Of a stretch of DNA of 64,000 bases, positions 34,476 through 42,291 are shown piece by piece (position 1 is the stretch's first letter; the number at the start of each line of letters is the position of its first letter). The position numbers and the translations under genes are program-made. This DNA is from Iodobacter violaceini (lineage in GTDB: Bacteria; Pseudomonadota; Gammaproteobacteria; Burkholderiales; Chitinibacteraceae): assembly GCF_011601265.1 (NCBI RefSeq), contig NZ_JAAOLX010000006.1, positions 1 to 64,000 on the forward strand, in the 5' to 3' direction. Under the pieces are notes generated by a model. That model was not told where the DNA came from, made no database searches, and was given only the letters and a program-made list of their open reading frames with translations.

Positions 34476-35156
34476 TTAGGGCCTTAAAGATCTGACTGCA
34501 TCCACCACTTTAAGCAGCTTCTCCGCATAAGCGGGATCAGTGGCATAGCCACCTTTAGCCAACGCGCTGGCAAAAGCTTCGGCGCTGTTGCCTGTGCCCA
34601 GCGCCGGACGAAAGCGCTTGCTCTCGCTAAAAAATGCGGTGTAATCCTGAAAGGCGCTGCGGTAATCGACATAAGCGCGAAAATGATCCATCTTTTTAAC
34701 CGACGCGCCATTTTCAAATTCAGTCGTCAGCACCGTGGCATGCTCACCACGCCAGCCTGCTGCCGCTTTAATCCCAAATAAATTAAATGCATTCTGCCCA
34801 TTGGCTTTTGTAACCGGCGCCTTACCCCAGCCCGACTCCAAAGCCGCATGAGCCAGCAAAATATCACTCGCCACGCCCAGCTTTGCCGAAGCTTCCCGGG
34901 CATAGGGCTGCATTTGCTCAATAAAAGCGTGTTTGTCTGCATCCATTGCCCCGGAAGGCAGCGAATGGGTGGCATTTCTAAGCGCAAAGCCTTCCGGACT
35001 GAGCGGCATAGCCAGGCTGCTGCCCTCCTCAATAAAGTGATTCACTTCAGAACGGGTTTGTGCAAAGAGCGCTGAAAATGCAGATCCATCACCCTGAGGG
35101 CGGGGAGAATCTGAGCGTGGTGAAGGTAAATAGCCAATTTGATCAAACTGGATCAT
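34476..35156 (-). CDS. Flagellar glucosaminidase (FlgJ C-terminal-type)
   Basis: This 226-residue protein carries a GH73-type peptidoglycan hydrolase domain from about residue 75 (FIEQMQPYAREASAKLGVASDILLAHAALESGWGKAP, with Glu as likely acid), as in the second half of bifunctional FlgJ. No Sec signal is present. The N-terminal 70 residues look unstructured, which suits export by the flagellar system. The rod-binding half is a separate gene at 26651. Position beside flgN and flgM supports a flagellar role. Confidence 0.9.
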   Translation of the reverse strand: MIQFDQIGYLPSPRSDSPRPQGDGSAFSALFAQTRSEVNHFIEEGSSLAMPLSPEGFALRNATHSLPSGAMDADKHAFIEQMQPYAREASAKLGVASDILLAHAALESGWGKAPVTKANGQNAFNLFGIKAAAGWRGEHATVLTTEFENGASVKKMDHFRAYVDYRSAFQDYTAFFSESKRFRPALGTGNSAEAFASALAKGGYATDPAYAEKLLKVVDAVRSLRP

Positions 35157-35550
35157 AAATATCCTGCTCACCAAACAAGACTCTTTGCATGATTTCTTGC
35201 TGGGATAATATAAATTCGCCGTTGCGCTGATTTAATTGCTTGGCCTGGCGTAATAATGTGCCTAACTGCTGCCATTTGGATAAGCAGGCTTGTTGCAAAG
35301 CAGCGGGAAATAAAGCCATCAAGGCTTCACAATCGGCGGCTTTACTGGTTTGAATCATTTGGCTGCGGCGCTCGCGGCGCACTTCTATAACGGCAAGCTG
35401 CCCGCTTATTTGCTCTAATACATGACTTAATTGTGCGGTCTGCTGCTGCACAGAGGCAGAAAACTGCTCATCAAGCAGAACTATTAAATCCTGATAGGCT
35501 TTTATATCGCTTTGCAAATCAGTGGCAAATTGCCGGATCAGGGTATTCAA
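35143..35550 (-). CDS. flgN: Flagellar chaperone FlgN
   Basis: This 135-residue helical protein resembles FlgN, the chaperone for the junction proteins FlgK and FlgL. It has long amphipathic helices and a late LNQRNGEFILSQQEIMQRV segment. Translation likely starts at TTG, overlapping the flgM stop (TTGA), since no ATG exists near the start. It overlaps the following glucosaminidase by 14 bp. The call rests on size, helix pattern and its place after flgM. Confidence 0.85.
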   Translation of the reverse strand: MNTLIRQFATDLQSDIKAYQDLIVLLDEQFSASVQQQTAQLSHVLEQISGQLAVIEVRRERRSQMIQTSKAADCEALMALFPAALQQACLSKWQQLGTLLRQAKQLNQRNGEFILSQQEIMQRVLFGEQDIYDPV

Positions 35551-35801
35551 GCAAGCCCGCCATGATATTTTTGCATCAGCCCTGCTACTTTATCTGCATC
35601 AAAATTAATCTCGCCACGCAACAAGGCATTACGGATTTCCTGCACCTTGGCCATATCAATCTCCGGCCCGGCTTGCAGTGCTTGTTTTGCTGCACCAAGA
35701 ACAGAAGTTGCATCTGTTGCTTTAGCTGCAGATGGCTTAGCCACCGGGCTTGCAGGAGAAGAAGTGATAATGGCTTCGCTTAGCTTAGAGTTAATACGCA
35801 T
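35547..35801 (-). CDS. flgM: Anti-sigma-28 factor FlgM
   Basis: This 84-residue protein inhibits the flagellar sigma factor until the hook is complete, then is exported. An unstructured Ala/Ser-rich half is followed by the conserved sigma-binding part (DMAKVQEIRNALLRGEINFDADKVAGLMQKY). Its target here is presumably LafS at the other end of the cluster. A sigma-28-like site lies 32 bp before the start, giving the usual feedback loop. Confidence 0.94.
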   Translation of the reverse strand: MRINSKLSEAIITSSPASPVAKPSAAKATDATSVLGAAKQALQAGPEIDMAKVQEIRNALLRGEINFDADKVAGLMQKYHGGLA

Positions 35802-35832
35802 AGTTATTTTAATACCTGATCAGCACTCAATA

Positions 35833-35862
35833 GATAAGCGACACAAACGAAGAAAATCTTAA
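35833..35862 (-). promoter_or_regulatory. Candidate LafS (sigma-28) promoter of flgM
   Basis: TTAAGATT followed by GTCGCTTA on the minus strand at the shared spacing. It differs from the other three sites in the last bases of the second box. Sigma-28 control of flgM is common in other bacteria. Confidence 0.5.
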
Positions 35863-35877
35863 ATCGAAGCCACATAC

Positions 35878-35913
35878 AAAAAAGCCGCTATTCGATTGAA
35901 TAGCGGCTTTTTT
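35878..35913. terminator. Bidirectional intrinsic terminator after the tRNA array
   Basis: AAAAGCCGCTATTC and GAATAGCGGCTTTT form a long stem flanked by A and T runs. On the minus strand it ends the tRNA transcript. Confidence 0.9.
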
Positions 35914-35920
35914 AAATTTT

Positions 35921-35996
35921 TGGTTGCGGGGACAGGACTCGAACCTGTGACCTTCGGGTTATGAGCCCGACGAGCTGCCAACTGCTCCACCCCGCG
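35921..35996 (-). tRNA. tRNA-fMet (CAT), copy 1
   Basis: This 76-base initiator tRNA has CCA encoded. On the minus strand it starts CGCGGGG and ends CCCCGCAACCA, leaving the C1-A72 mismatch of initiators. The anticodon stem has three G:C pairs around CTCATAA. The T stem is ACAGG/CCTGT. Confidence 0.97.
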
Positions 35997-36022
35997 ACGG
36001 GTATTTGCTGCAAATGCATAAC

Positions 36023-36098
36023 TGGTTGCGGGGATAGGACTCGAACCTATGACCTTCGGGTTATGAGCCCGACGAGCTGCCAACTGCTCCACCCCGCG
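36023..36098 (-). tRNA. tRNA-fMet (CAT), copy 2
   Basis: Same as copy 1 except in the T stem, which is ATAGG/CCTAT: both partners of one pair are changed (C:G to T:A), so the stem is kept. CCA is encoded. Confidence 0.97.
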
Positions 36099-36121
36099 AC
36101 GGGTATTTGCCAGAGTGCTGC

Positions 36122-36197
36122 TGGTTGCGGGGACAGGACTCGAACCTGTGACCTTCGGGTTATGAGCCCGACGAGCTGCCAACTGCTCCACCCCGCG
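36122..36197 (-). tRNA. tRNA-fMet (CAT), copy 3
   Basis: Identical to copy 1 in sequence, with encoded CCA and initiator features. Confidence 0.97.
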
Positions 36198-36238
36198 ACG
36201 GGTGCGTTACTTCAAAAGTAACTCTGACAATGCATTTC

Positions 36239-36314
36239 TGGTTGCGGGGACAGGACTCGAACCTGTGACCTTCGGGTTATGAGCCCGACGAGCTGCCAAC
36301 TGCTCCACCCCGCG
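36239..36314 (-). tRNA. tRNA-fMet (CAT), copy 4
   Basis: Identical to copy 1 and first in the transcript, next to the promoter. Confidence 0.97.
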
Positions 36315-36326
36315 ACAGAGGGGCGA

Positions 36327-36355
36327 ACTATACAAGAGCTTGTCAGCTGTGTCAA
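36327..36355 (-). promoter_or_regulatory. Sigma-70 promoter of the tRNA-fMet array
   Basis: On the minus strand TTGACA and TATAGT are separated by 17 bases, followed by a GC-rich discriminator (TCGCCCC) typical of stringently controlled stable-RNA promoters. Confidence 0.9.
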
Positions 36356-36403
36356 TACATAAGGAATACTAAAAACTAAAGACTAATAAATAAAATCTAT
36401 TGA

Positions 36404-36429
36404 GCCCTGTAACACACAAATCACAGGGC
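36404..36429 (-). terminator. Hairpin downstream of the DUF2189 gene
   Basis: GCCCTGT and ACAGGGC arms surround a 12-base loop, 17 bp after the stop. The T-run that follows is weak, so it may be only a partial terminator. Confidence 0.4.
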
Positions 36430-36445
36430 CCTGTTAATCAACGAC

Positions 36446-37210
36446 TTACTCAACCAAATCCTTATAGGCATACCAAGTGGCATGTCCAAGAAGAGGGAAA
36501 ATCACCACCAGCCCTACTACCGTGATAAAGCCGACAGCCGTCAGCAAAACAATCAAAGCAGCCCACTGAATCATCACAACCCGGTTTTCAGATGTGACCC
36601 GCAGGCTGGTCATCATTGCCGTAATGCTGTCGACTTCTCTGTCTGCCAGCATGGGGATAGAAACAGCGGTCAGACCAAATACCAAAAAAGCCAGCAGAAA
36701 ACCAGCCAGAGTCCAAGCCAGTGTGAACGGTAAAAACTCACCCGTTAAAGAGCTGATATAGCTGACCAGGCTCACATCCTGTCCGCCGTAAAACACGGCA
36801 AATAAAATGGCCGAGAAGCGCTCCCAAGCAATAGCCACCATGGCCAGAGCCAGGCCAAGAAAGCCAAGCTGCCCCAAATTAGCCAGCAAATCGCGAATTG
36901 ACTGCACAAAAGAAGTTGGCCTGCCCTCCTCACGCTCAGAGGTAAGCTCGTAAATGCCCGCCGCACCTAATGGGGCCAGCAATAAAAAGCCTGTAATCGA
37001 GGTAGTAAACAAATAAGGATGATTTACAGCAAGAGAGAGAACCAAAGCGCCAATAAGAGTAACAAGCACGCCGTACATCAGGCTTGGCCCAGGATGGGCC
37101 CATAAATCCTGCCAGCCTTTTTGCAACCAGACCACCGGGCTGTTTGCTGCAACTTCTCGGGTTTTAGGGAGCGTGAAATGCTGATCCAGCACGTCCATAT
37201 GAATACTCAT
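36446..37210 (-). CDS. DUF2189 integral membrane protein
   Basis: A 254-residue membrane protein with about six helices from residue 45 on. The N-terminal part has PVVWLQKGWQDLWAHPGPSLMYGVLV, which fits the DUF2189 family. The family is often found near cytochrome oxidase genes in betaproteobacteria; its function is not known. The ATG at 37210 is preceded by a perfect AGGAGG site. It is divergent from coxB. Confidence 0.85.
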   Translation of the reverse strand: MSIHMDVLDQHFTLPKTREVAANSPVVWLQKGWQDLWAHPGPSLMYGVLVTLIGALVLSLAVNHPYLFTTSITGFLLLAPLGAAGIYELTSEREEGRPTSFVQSIRDLLANLGQLGFLGLALAMVAIAWERFSAILFAVFYGGQDVSLVSYISSLTGEFLPFTLAWTLAGFLLAFLVFGLTAVSIPMLADREVDSITAMMTSLRVTSENRVVMIQWAALIVLLTAVGFITVVGLVVIFPLLGHATWYAYKDLVE

Positions 37211-37519
37211 GGTCTTCCTCCTGGGATGGTACAGATCTATTGTCAGGAGGAGGTTCGTATCTTCGAACTTTGCTCCGTCCCTGTGGTGGCTAAAAAGCCG
37301 CTGATCACAACAACCTGTGATCAATCTGATTTTTAGTACACATACAAAAGGACATAGCAACGTCCAGACAGACGGCAAAAAATCAGGTACGTGTAAGAAT
37401 TTAAATATCGAAGCTGACTTGCATATATCGAAACTCCTGCTAGCTTGTATTGATAAAGATTAAATTTGCGACCGTCCCTGTCAGTCAAGAGGAAGGCGCT
37501 ACACCCCGGGAGGTGAGTA
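37211..37519. promoter_or_regulatory. Divergent DUF2189 / coxB control region
   Basis: This 309-bp gap has no gene. At 37450-37463 lies TTGATAAAGATTAA, matching the FNR/ANR box (TTGAT-N4-ATCAA) at nine of ten fixed positions. Its place about 57 bp before coxB would fit oxygen-dependent control of the oxidase. The site has not been tested; inference from the motif. Confidence 0.4.
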
Positions 37520-38614
37520 ATGCGAATACTTGCATTGGCTTTAATGCTGCCTGCTGCCGCACAAGCAGGAAGCATGAACTTCCAGCCAGCTCAATCTGCA
37601 ATCGCCCACGACATCACAAATCTGCACACCTTGCTTATGTGGGTCATTCTGGTGATTTTTGTGCTGGTGTTTGGAGTGATGTTTTACTCAATATTAAAAC
37701 ACCGTAAATCTCTGGGCCACGCAGCCAAACCCTTCCATGAAAACACCACGGTTGAGATTCTCTGGACCATTATTCCAGCCCTTATTCTGGTTGCGATGGC
37801 CTGGCCTGCTGCGCGGGTAGTCATAGCGCAAAAAGACACACGGGATTCAGAAATCACCATTAAAGCCACGGGCTATCAATGGTTCTGGGGTTACAAATAC
37901 CTGGACCATGGCGTGGATTTTAAAAGCCGCCTCACCACAGACCGTAAGCAAATTGATGAATACCAAGGCAAAGGCAGTGCGAAAGGCGAGCATTACCTTT
38001 TAGAAGTAGACGAGCCGCTGGTAGTGCCTGTAGGCAAAAAAGTACGCATCCTGACCACCAGCAACGATGTGATCCACTCCTGGGCGATGCCTGCATTTGG
38101 CGTAAAACAAGACGCTATTCCCGGCTTTATTCGCGACACATGGTTTAAAGCAGAAAACACCGGCACCTTTCGTGGCCAATGCTCGGAGCTTTGCGGCAAA
38201 GACCATGGTTTTATGCCCATCGTTGTAAAAGTCGTTACCGATAAAGAATTTCAGGATTGGGTAGGCAAGAAACAAGCCGAAGCCAAAGCCGCTGCCGACG
38301 ATCCTAATAAAAAATGGACCAAAGATGAGCTGATCGCGCGTGGCCGGACGGTTTATGAAGGCAATTGCGTGGCCTGTCATAAAGCAGACGGTAAAGGTGC
38401 AGGCCCTTACCCATCGCTGGCCGGATCCAAAATCGCCACTGGCCCGATTGCAGGTCACCTGGCCATTGTATTGGCTGGCAAAAACGCAATGCCTGCCTGG
38501 AATGCGCTTTCAAACACCGAAATTGCGGCAGTCATCACTTACGAGCGCAATAGTTTTGGCAACACCGCAGGCGATGCCTTATTCCCCGCCGACGTTAAAG
38601 CCGCCAGAAAGTGA
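37520..38614 (+). CDS. coxB: Cytochrome c oxidase subunit II with fused cytochrome c
   Basis: This 364-residue subunit takes electrons from cytochrome c. After a signal peptide there are two membrane helices (about residues 35-60 and 82-102), then the CuA domain with CSELCGKDHGF (Cys221, Cys225, His229). A cytochrome c domain follows with heme motif CVACH (Cys283-His287). This is the caa3-like fused form common in betaproteobacteria. The ribosome site GAGGTGAG precedes the ATG. It heads the oxidase operon. Confidence 0.97.
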   Translation: MRILALALMLPAAAQAGSMNFQPAQSAIAHDITNLHTLLMWVILVIFVLVFGVMFYSILKHRKSLGHAAKPFHENTTVEILWTIIPALILVAMAWPAARVVIAQKDTRDSEITIKATGYQWFWGYKYLDHGVDFKSRLTTDRKQIDEYQGKGSAKGEHYLLEVDEPLVVPVGKKVRILTTSNDVIHSWAMPAFGVKQDAIPGFIRDTWFKAENTGTFRGQCSELCGKDHGFMPIVVKVVTDKEFQDWVGKKQAEAKAAADDPNKKWTKDELIARGRTVYEGNCVACHKADGKGAGPYPSLAGSKIATGPIAGHLAIVLAGKNAMPAWNALSNTEIAAVITYERNSFGNTAGDALFPADVKAARK

Positions 38615-38624
38615 GAATAAACCC

Positions 38625-40274
38625 ATGACTACTGCACACGACGCGCTCCATACCCCAGCCCACGATCACGCCCATGAGGAGCATCATGTTTCCTTTGTGC
38701 AGCGCTGGTTTTATGCCACCAATCACAAAGACATCGGTACGCTTTATCTGTGGTTTGCCTTCAGCATGTTTATTACCGGCGGCATTATGGCGCTGTGTAT
38801 CCGTGCCGAGCTTTTTCAGCCAGGACTGCAATTCTGGCAACCGGAGTTCTTTAATCAGCTGACCACCCTACATGGCGTGATTATGGTGTTCGGCGCGATT
38901 ATGCCTGCCTTTACCGGCCTTGCTAACTGGATGCTGCCGCTGATGATAGGCGCGCCGGATATGGCATTTGCCCGGATGAATAACTGGAGTTTCTGGCTGC
39001 TGCCGCCTGCTGCCGCACTATTAATGATTTCATTCTTTGTGCCTGGCGGCGCAGCAGCGGGCGGCTGGACGCTTTATCCGCCTTTGTCGATTCAGGCTGG
39101 CATGGGGATGGATCTGGCGATTTTTGCCATCCACCTTTTAGGGCTGTCATCCATTATGGGGTCAATCAATATTGTCACCACGGTGCTGAATATGCGGGCA
39201 CCGGGAATGACGATGCTGAAAATGCCGCTGTTTGGCTGGACCATGCTGATTACGGCCTATCTATTAATTGCCGTGGCTCCGGTGCTGGCGGGCGCAGTCA
39301 CGATGCTGCTGACCGACCGCCACTTTGATACGCATTTTTTTAAAGCGATTGGCGGCGGCGACCCGGTATTGTTCCAGCATATTTTCTGGTTTTTTGGGCA
39401 TCCGGAGGTTTACATCATGGCCCTGCCCGCCTTTGGTGTGGTCAGCCAGATCATCCCCACCTTTGCCCGCAAACCGCTGTTTGGCTATGTATCCATGGTT
39501 TACGCCACCTGCTCGATCGCCATTCTGTCGTTTATGGTATGGGGCCACCATATGTTTGCAGTGGGCATGCCGGCCAGCACCCAGCTGTTTTTTATGTTCC
39601 TCACCATGCTGATTGCCGTGCCAACGGGGGTCAAAGTCTTTAACTGGATTGCCACTATGTGGCAGGGCAGTATGACTTTTGAAACCCCGATGCTATTTTC
39701 AATCGGCTTTGTTTGCCTGTTTACCATTGGTGGTTTTTCAGGGCTGATTCTGGCGATTGCCCCGGTCGATACCCAGATGCAAGACACCTATTATGTAGTG
39801 GCGCATTTCCACTATGTGCTGGTGGCCGGTGCCTTATTTACCCTGTTTGCCGCCACCTATTACTGGCTGCCTAAATGGACCGGCAATATGTATCACGAGG
39901 GACGGGGGCAGTTTCATTTCTGGTGGTCGATGATCTGGTTCAATGTGACCTTCTTCCCCATGCACTTTTTGGGCCTTGCCGGTATGCCGCGCCGTATTCC
40001 GGATTACGCCCTGCAATTCACCGACTTTAATGCCATGGCTACGGTAGGCGCATTCTGCTTTGGCCTGGGGCAGATTTTCTTCTTATTTAATGTGATTCAC
40101 ACCATTCGCGGTGGCGTGGGCAAAGCCCCAGCCAAACCATGGGAAGGCGCTAACACACTAGAGTGGGAAGTGCCCTCACCAGCACCACACCACACATGGG
40201 AAACCCCGCCTTCTTTAGAAATTGTCGAAAAAGGCCTGAAAGCCCAAGGCCTGCTGGAGGATCATCATGAGTAA
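38625..40274 (+). CDS. ctaD: Cytochrome c oxidase subunit I
   Basis: This 549-residue catalytic subunit holds heme a and the heme a3-CuB centre. Twelve helices and the conserved motifs are seen: TTLHGVIMVFGAIMPAF, FWFFGHPEVYIMALPAFG (CuB ligand His and the cross-linked Tyr) and VVAHFHYVL. The N-terminus is His-rich (residues 8-22), perhaps for copper. The start at 38625 is after the coxB stop; a longer frame overlaps coxB and is not needed. Confidence 0.98.
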   Translation: MTTAHDALHTPAHDHAHEEHHVSFVQRWFYATNHKDIGTLYLWFAFSMFITGGIMALCIRAELFQPGLQFWQPEFFNQLTTLHGVIMVFGAIMPAFTGLANWMLPLMIGAPDMAFARMNNWSFWLLPPAAALLMISFFVPGGAAAGGWTLYPPLSIQAGMGMDLAIFAIHLLGLSSIMGSINIVTTVLNMRAPGMTMLKMPLFGWTMLITAYLLIAVAPVLAGAVTMLLTDRHFDTHFFKAIGGGDPVLFQHIFWFFGHPEVYIMALPAFGVVSQIIPTFARKPLFGYVSMVYATCSIAILSFMVWGHHMFAVGMPASTQLFFMFLTMLIAVPTGVKVFNWIATMWQGSMTFETPMLFSIGFVCLFTIGGFSGLILAIAPVDTQMQDTYYVVAHFHYVLVAGALFTLFAATYYWLPKWTGNMYHEGRGQFHFWWSMIWFNVTFFPMHFLGLAGMPRRIPDYALQFTDFNAMATVGAFCFGLGQIFFLFNVIHTIRGGVGKAPAKPWEGANTLEWEVPSPAPHHTWETPPSLEIVEKGLKAQGLLEDHHE

Positions 40275-40362
40275 AAATCTGCGCACCGCACTGATCACAG
40301 CCAGCATCGCCGCCGCCTTTTTTGTGGGGATTATTATCCGGCGCTGGCTGATGGACGTGTAG
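40267..40362 (+). CDS. Small membrane protein, putative oxidase assembly factor
   Basis: This 31-codon gene begins inside the end of ctaD (8-bp overlap). It encodes a protein with one membrane helix (about residues 8-25) and a basic end (IIRRWLMDV). Similar tiny genes follow ctaD in many betaproteobacteria and are named cytochrome oxidase small assembly protein. It is missed by length cut-offs. The role is inferred from position only. Confidence 0.7.
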   Translation: MSKNLRTALITASIAAAFFVGIIIRRWLMDV

Positions 40363-40474
40363 AGCCAAATCTGAAATCTGCGGGCACACGCAGCGCCTTC
40401 AAAGAGAGCACACCGGGACAAACCAAGCTTGCACCTGCACACGAATAAACTGGGCAGATCATCCTCTCAGGGCT

Positions 40475-40516
40475 TGGTTTTCTCCGCATAACTCCGTGTT
40501 TCAAGATTTGGGTTTT
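40475..40516 (-). repeat. Second repeat family, copy D (partial, inverted)
   Basis: On the minus strand it reads CCCAAATCTTGAAACACGG and then a GGAGAAAACCAAG stretch, like the copies at 21185 and 61589. It lies in the gap before ctaG. Confidence 0.6.
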
Positions 40517-40547
40517 ACATAAGTTACCCGAGTATAAAAAGGCCGCA

Positions 40548-41060
40548 ATGCAAAGCACTCTCCAGCAAGCCAATCGCAAACTCGCTATACGGATGCTGGT
40601 AATTGCCTGCCTGATGTTTGGCTTTGGCTATGCGATGGTGCCATTTTATGGCGCGCTTTGTAAGGCAATGGGGATAGACCGGGCGAACAGCGATTTTGCC
40701 AATGTAAATGCCGCAGTGATCCGGGTGGAATTTGATACCAATGTGGCAGATCAGCTGCCTGCCACGCTGATGGCGCTTGATCCGGTGATGGCAGCTAAGC
40801 CCGGTGGCTTAATCAAGGCCAGGTTTCGTTTAAGCAATTTATCAAATCAGCCGCTCAAAGTGCGCGCCATTCCCAGCTTTGCCCCTGCCAGGGCAGCGGG
40901 CTTGCTGCAAAAACTGGAATGCTTTTGCTTTGATGCGCTGACTTTAGCGCCTAATGAGCAGCGGGATGTCACCGTAGTGTTATTGGTCGCCAATGAATTA
41001 CCCGCAGAGCTTGGTGCCGCCACGCTCTCTTACACGCTGCACCCGGAATTGAAATCATGA
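40548..41060 (+). CDS. ctaG: Cytochrome c oxidase copper chaperone CtaG
   Basis: This 170-residue protein delivers copper to CuB of subunit I. One N-terminal membrane helix (about residues 14-34) with YAMVPFYGALCKAMG is followed by a periplasmic domain. The copper site ECFCFDA is intact. In most relatives the second half of the protein reads AFCVQ-like segments; here the CFCF pair is the key feature. It overlaps the next small gene by ATGA. Confidence 0.95.
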   Translation: MQSTLQQANRKLAIRMLVIACLMFGFGYAMVPFYGALCKAMGIDRANSDFANVNAAVIRVEFDTNVADQLPATLMALDPVMAAKPGGLIKARFRLSNLSNQPLKVRAIPSFAPARAAGLLQKLECFCFDALTLAPNEQRDVTVVLLVANELPAELGAATLSYTLHPELKS

Positions 41061-41230
41061 TTGCAGCACTTAAAACGGTACTGGCCGCCTTTTTTGGCGT
41101 ACGCAGCCGAAAAAATGCCGAGAACGCCAAGCTGAAACCTCAGCAGATCATTGCAGCGGGTTTGTTTTTAGCACTGTGCCTGGCGCTGGGCGTATTTCTA
41201 TTGGTGCGGGTATTGATTGCCAATACTTAG
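41057..41230 (+). CDS. DUF2970 small membrane protein
   Basis: A 57-residue protein with an N-terminal amphipathic part (TVLAAFFGVRS) and one membrane helix near residues 33-53. It overlaps ctaG by four bases and precedes ctaE, the standard site of DUF2970 genes in betaproteobacterial oxidase operons. The function is unknown. Confidence 0.8.
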   Translation: MIAALKTVLAAFFGVRSRKNAENAKLKPQQIIAAGLFLALCLALGVFLLVRVLIANT

Positions 41231-41284
41231 GGTGGGCTACGGCAAGAAACCGCCTCACCCACCCTACAATTGATGGAGCTGAAA

Positions 41285-42151
41285 ATGAATGTAGAAAACG
41301 GAATTCACGACGCACACTACTATGTGCCAGCCCCGTCGCGCTGGCCCATCGTCGGCTCTGTCGCCTTATTCTGCATGGGGTTGGGCGCTGCTTTTGCCAT
41401 GAATAGTGTGCCAGCCGGAGGCTGGATTTTGCTGCTGGGCTTTGCCATCTTAATCTGGATGATTTTTGGCTGGTTTGGTGATGTGGTTAAAGAATCACAA
41501 AGCGGCAGCTATGGTCAGCAGGTCGATTACTCATTTCGCTGGGGAATGAGCTGGTTTATTTTCTCTGAAGTGATGTTTTTTGCCGCCTTCTTTGGCGCGC
41601 TCTTTTACACCCGCACCATTTCTGTGCCTGAGCTGGGGTTTTTTTCTGATACCAATACCCTGCTTTGGTCAGGGTTTCATGAAAGCTGGCCCGCCCTGAC
41701 CGGCCCCACAGCCGCACCTTATACCCCTATGGCGGCGATTGGCCTGCCCGCCATCAATACCGCACTGCTCCTTACCTCGGGTGCAACCCTCACTTGGGCG
41801 CATTGGGGATTGATGGAAAACAAGCGGGGCCAGCTCAAACTTGGCCTGCTGCTTACCGTCCTGCTTGGCAGCTTATTTTTAACGCTGCAAGCCATCGAAT
41901 ACCACCACGGCTGGACCGAGCTGGGCCTGAAAATGAGCTCCGGCGCTTACGGCGCCACCTTCTACATGCTCACCGGCTTTCACGGCATGCACGTACTGGT
42001 TGGCACCATCATGCTCTCTACCATGCTGGTGCGCTCCACAAAAGGCCACTTCAGCCCCGAACACCACTTCGGCTTCGAAGCTGCCGCCTGGTACTGGCAC
42101 TTTGTGGACGTGGTGTGGCTGATCTTATTTGTGTTTGTTTACTGGTTATAA
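41285..42151 (+). CDS. ctaE: Cytochrome c oxidase subunit III
   Basis: This 288-residue subunit supports the oxidase. Seven helices and the family motifs are seen (RWGMSWFIFSEVMFFAAFFGALFY in parts, GFHGMHVLVGTIML, HHFGFEAAAWYWHFVDVVWLILFVFVYWL in parts). The ATG at 41285 has a GGAG site ten bases upstream. A GGGTGGGC palindrome lies in the short gap before it. Confidence 0.97.
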   Translation: MNVENGIHDAHYYVPAPSRWPIVGSVALFCMGLGAAFAMNSVPAGGWILLLGFAILIWMIFGWFGDVVKESQSGSYGQQVDYSFRWGMSWFIFSEVMFFAAFFGALFYTRTISVPELGFFSDTNTLLWSGFHESWPALTGPTAAPYTPMAAIGLPAINTALLLTSGATLTWAHWGLMENKRGQLKLGLLLTVLLGSLFLTLQAIEYHHGWTELGLKMSSGAYGATFYMLTGFHGMHVLVGTIMLSTMLVRSTKGHFSPEHHFGFEAAAWYWHFVDVVWLILFVFVYWL

Positions 42152-42169
42152 GAAGCAGCAAACAAGCAA

Positions 42170-42240
42170 ACCAAAATCTTGAACCACAGAGGGCACAGAG
42201 AACACGGAGTTGCACGGAGGAAAACAAGCTCAGAGTTAAA
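42170..42240 (+). repeat. Second repeat family, copy B
   Basis: AATCTTGAACCACAGAGGGC and AACACGGAGTTGCACGG match copy A at 21185. As there, it is followed about 120 bp later by a structured repeat (R6), and the spacer between them is also alignable. Confidence 0.75.
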
Positions 42241-42291
42241 TCGTTTGGGTTTGGAATCCCCCTTGAGCATTTAAATTTATATCGCTGATCG

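Noticed and set aside
35859-36221. Long frames through the tRNA array (repeating VEQLAARRAHNPKV-type peptide)
   Set aside because: They are translations of the four tRNA-fMet genes on either strand, a known annotation artefact.
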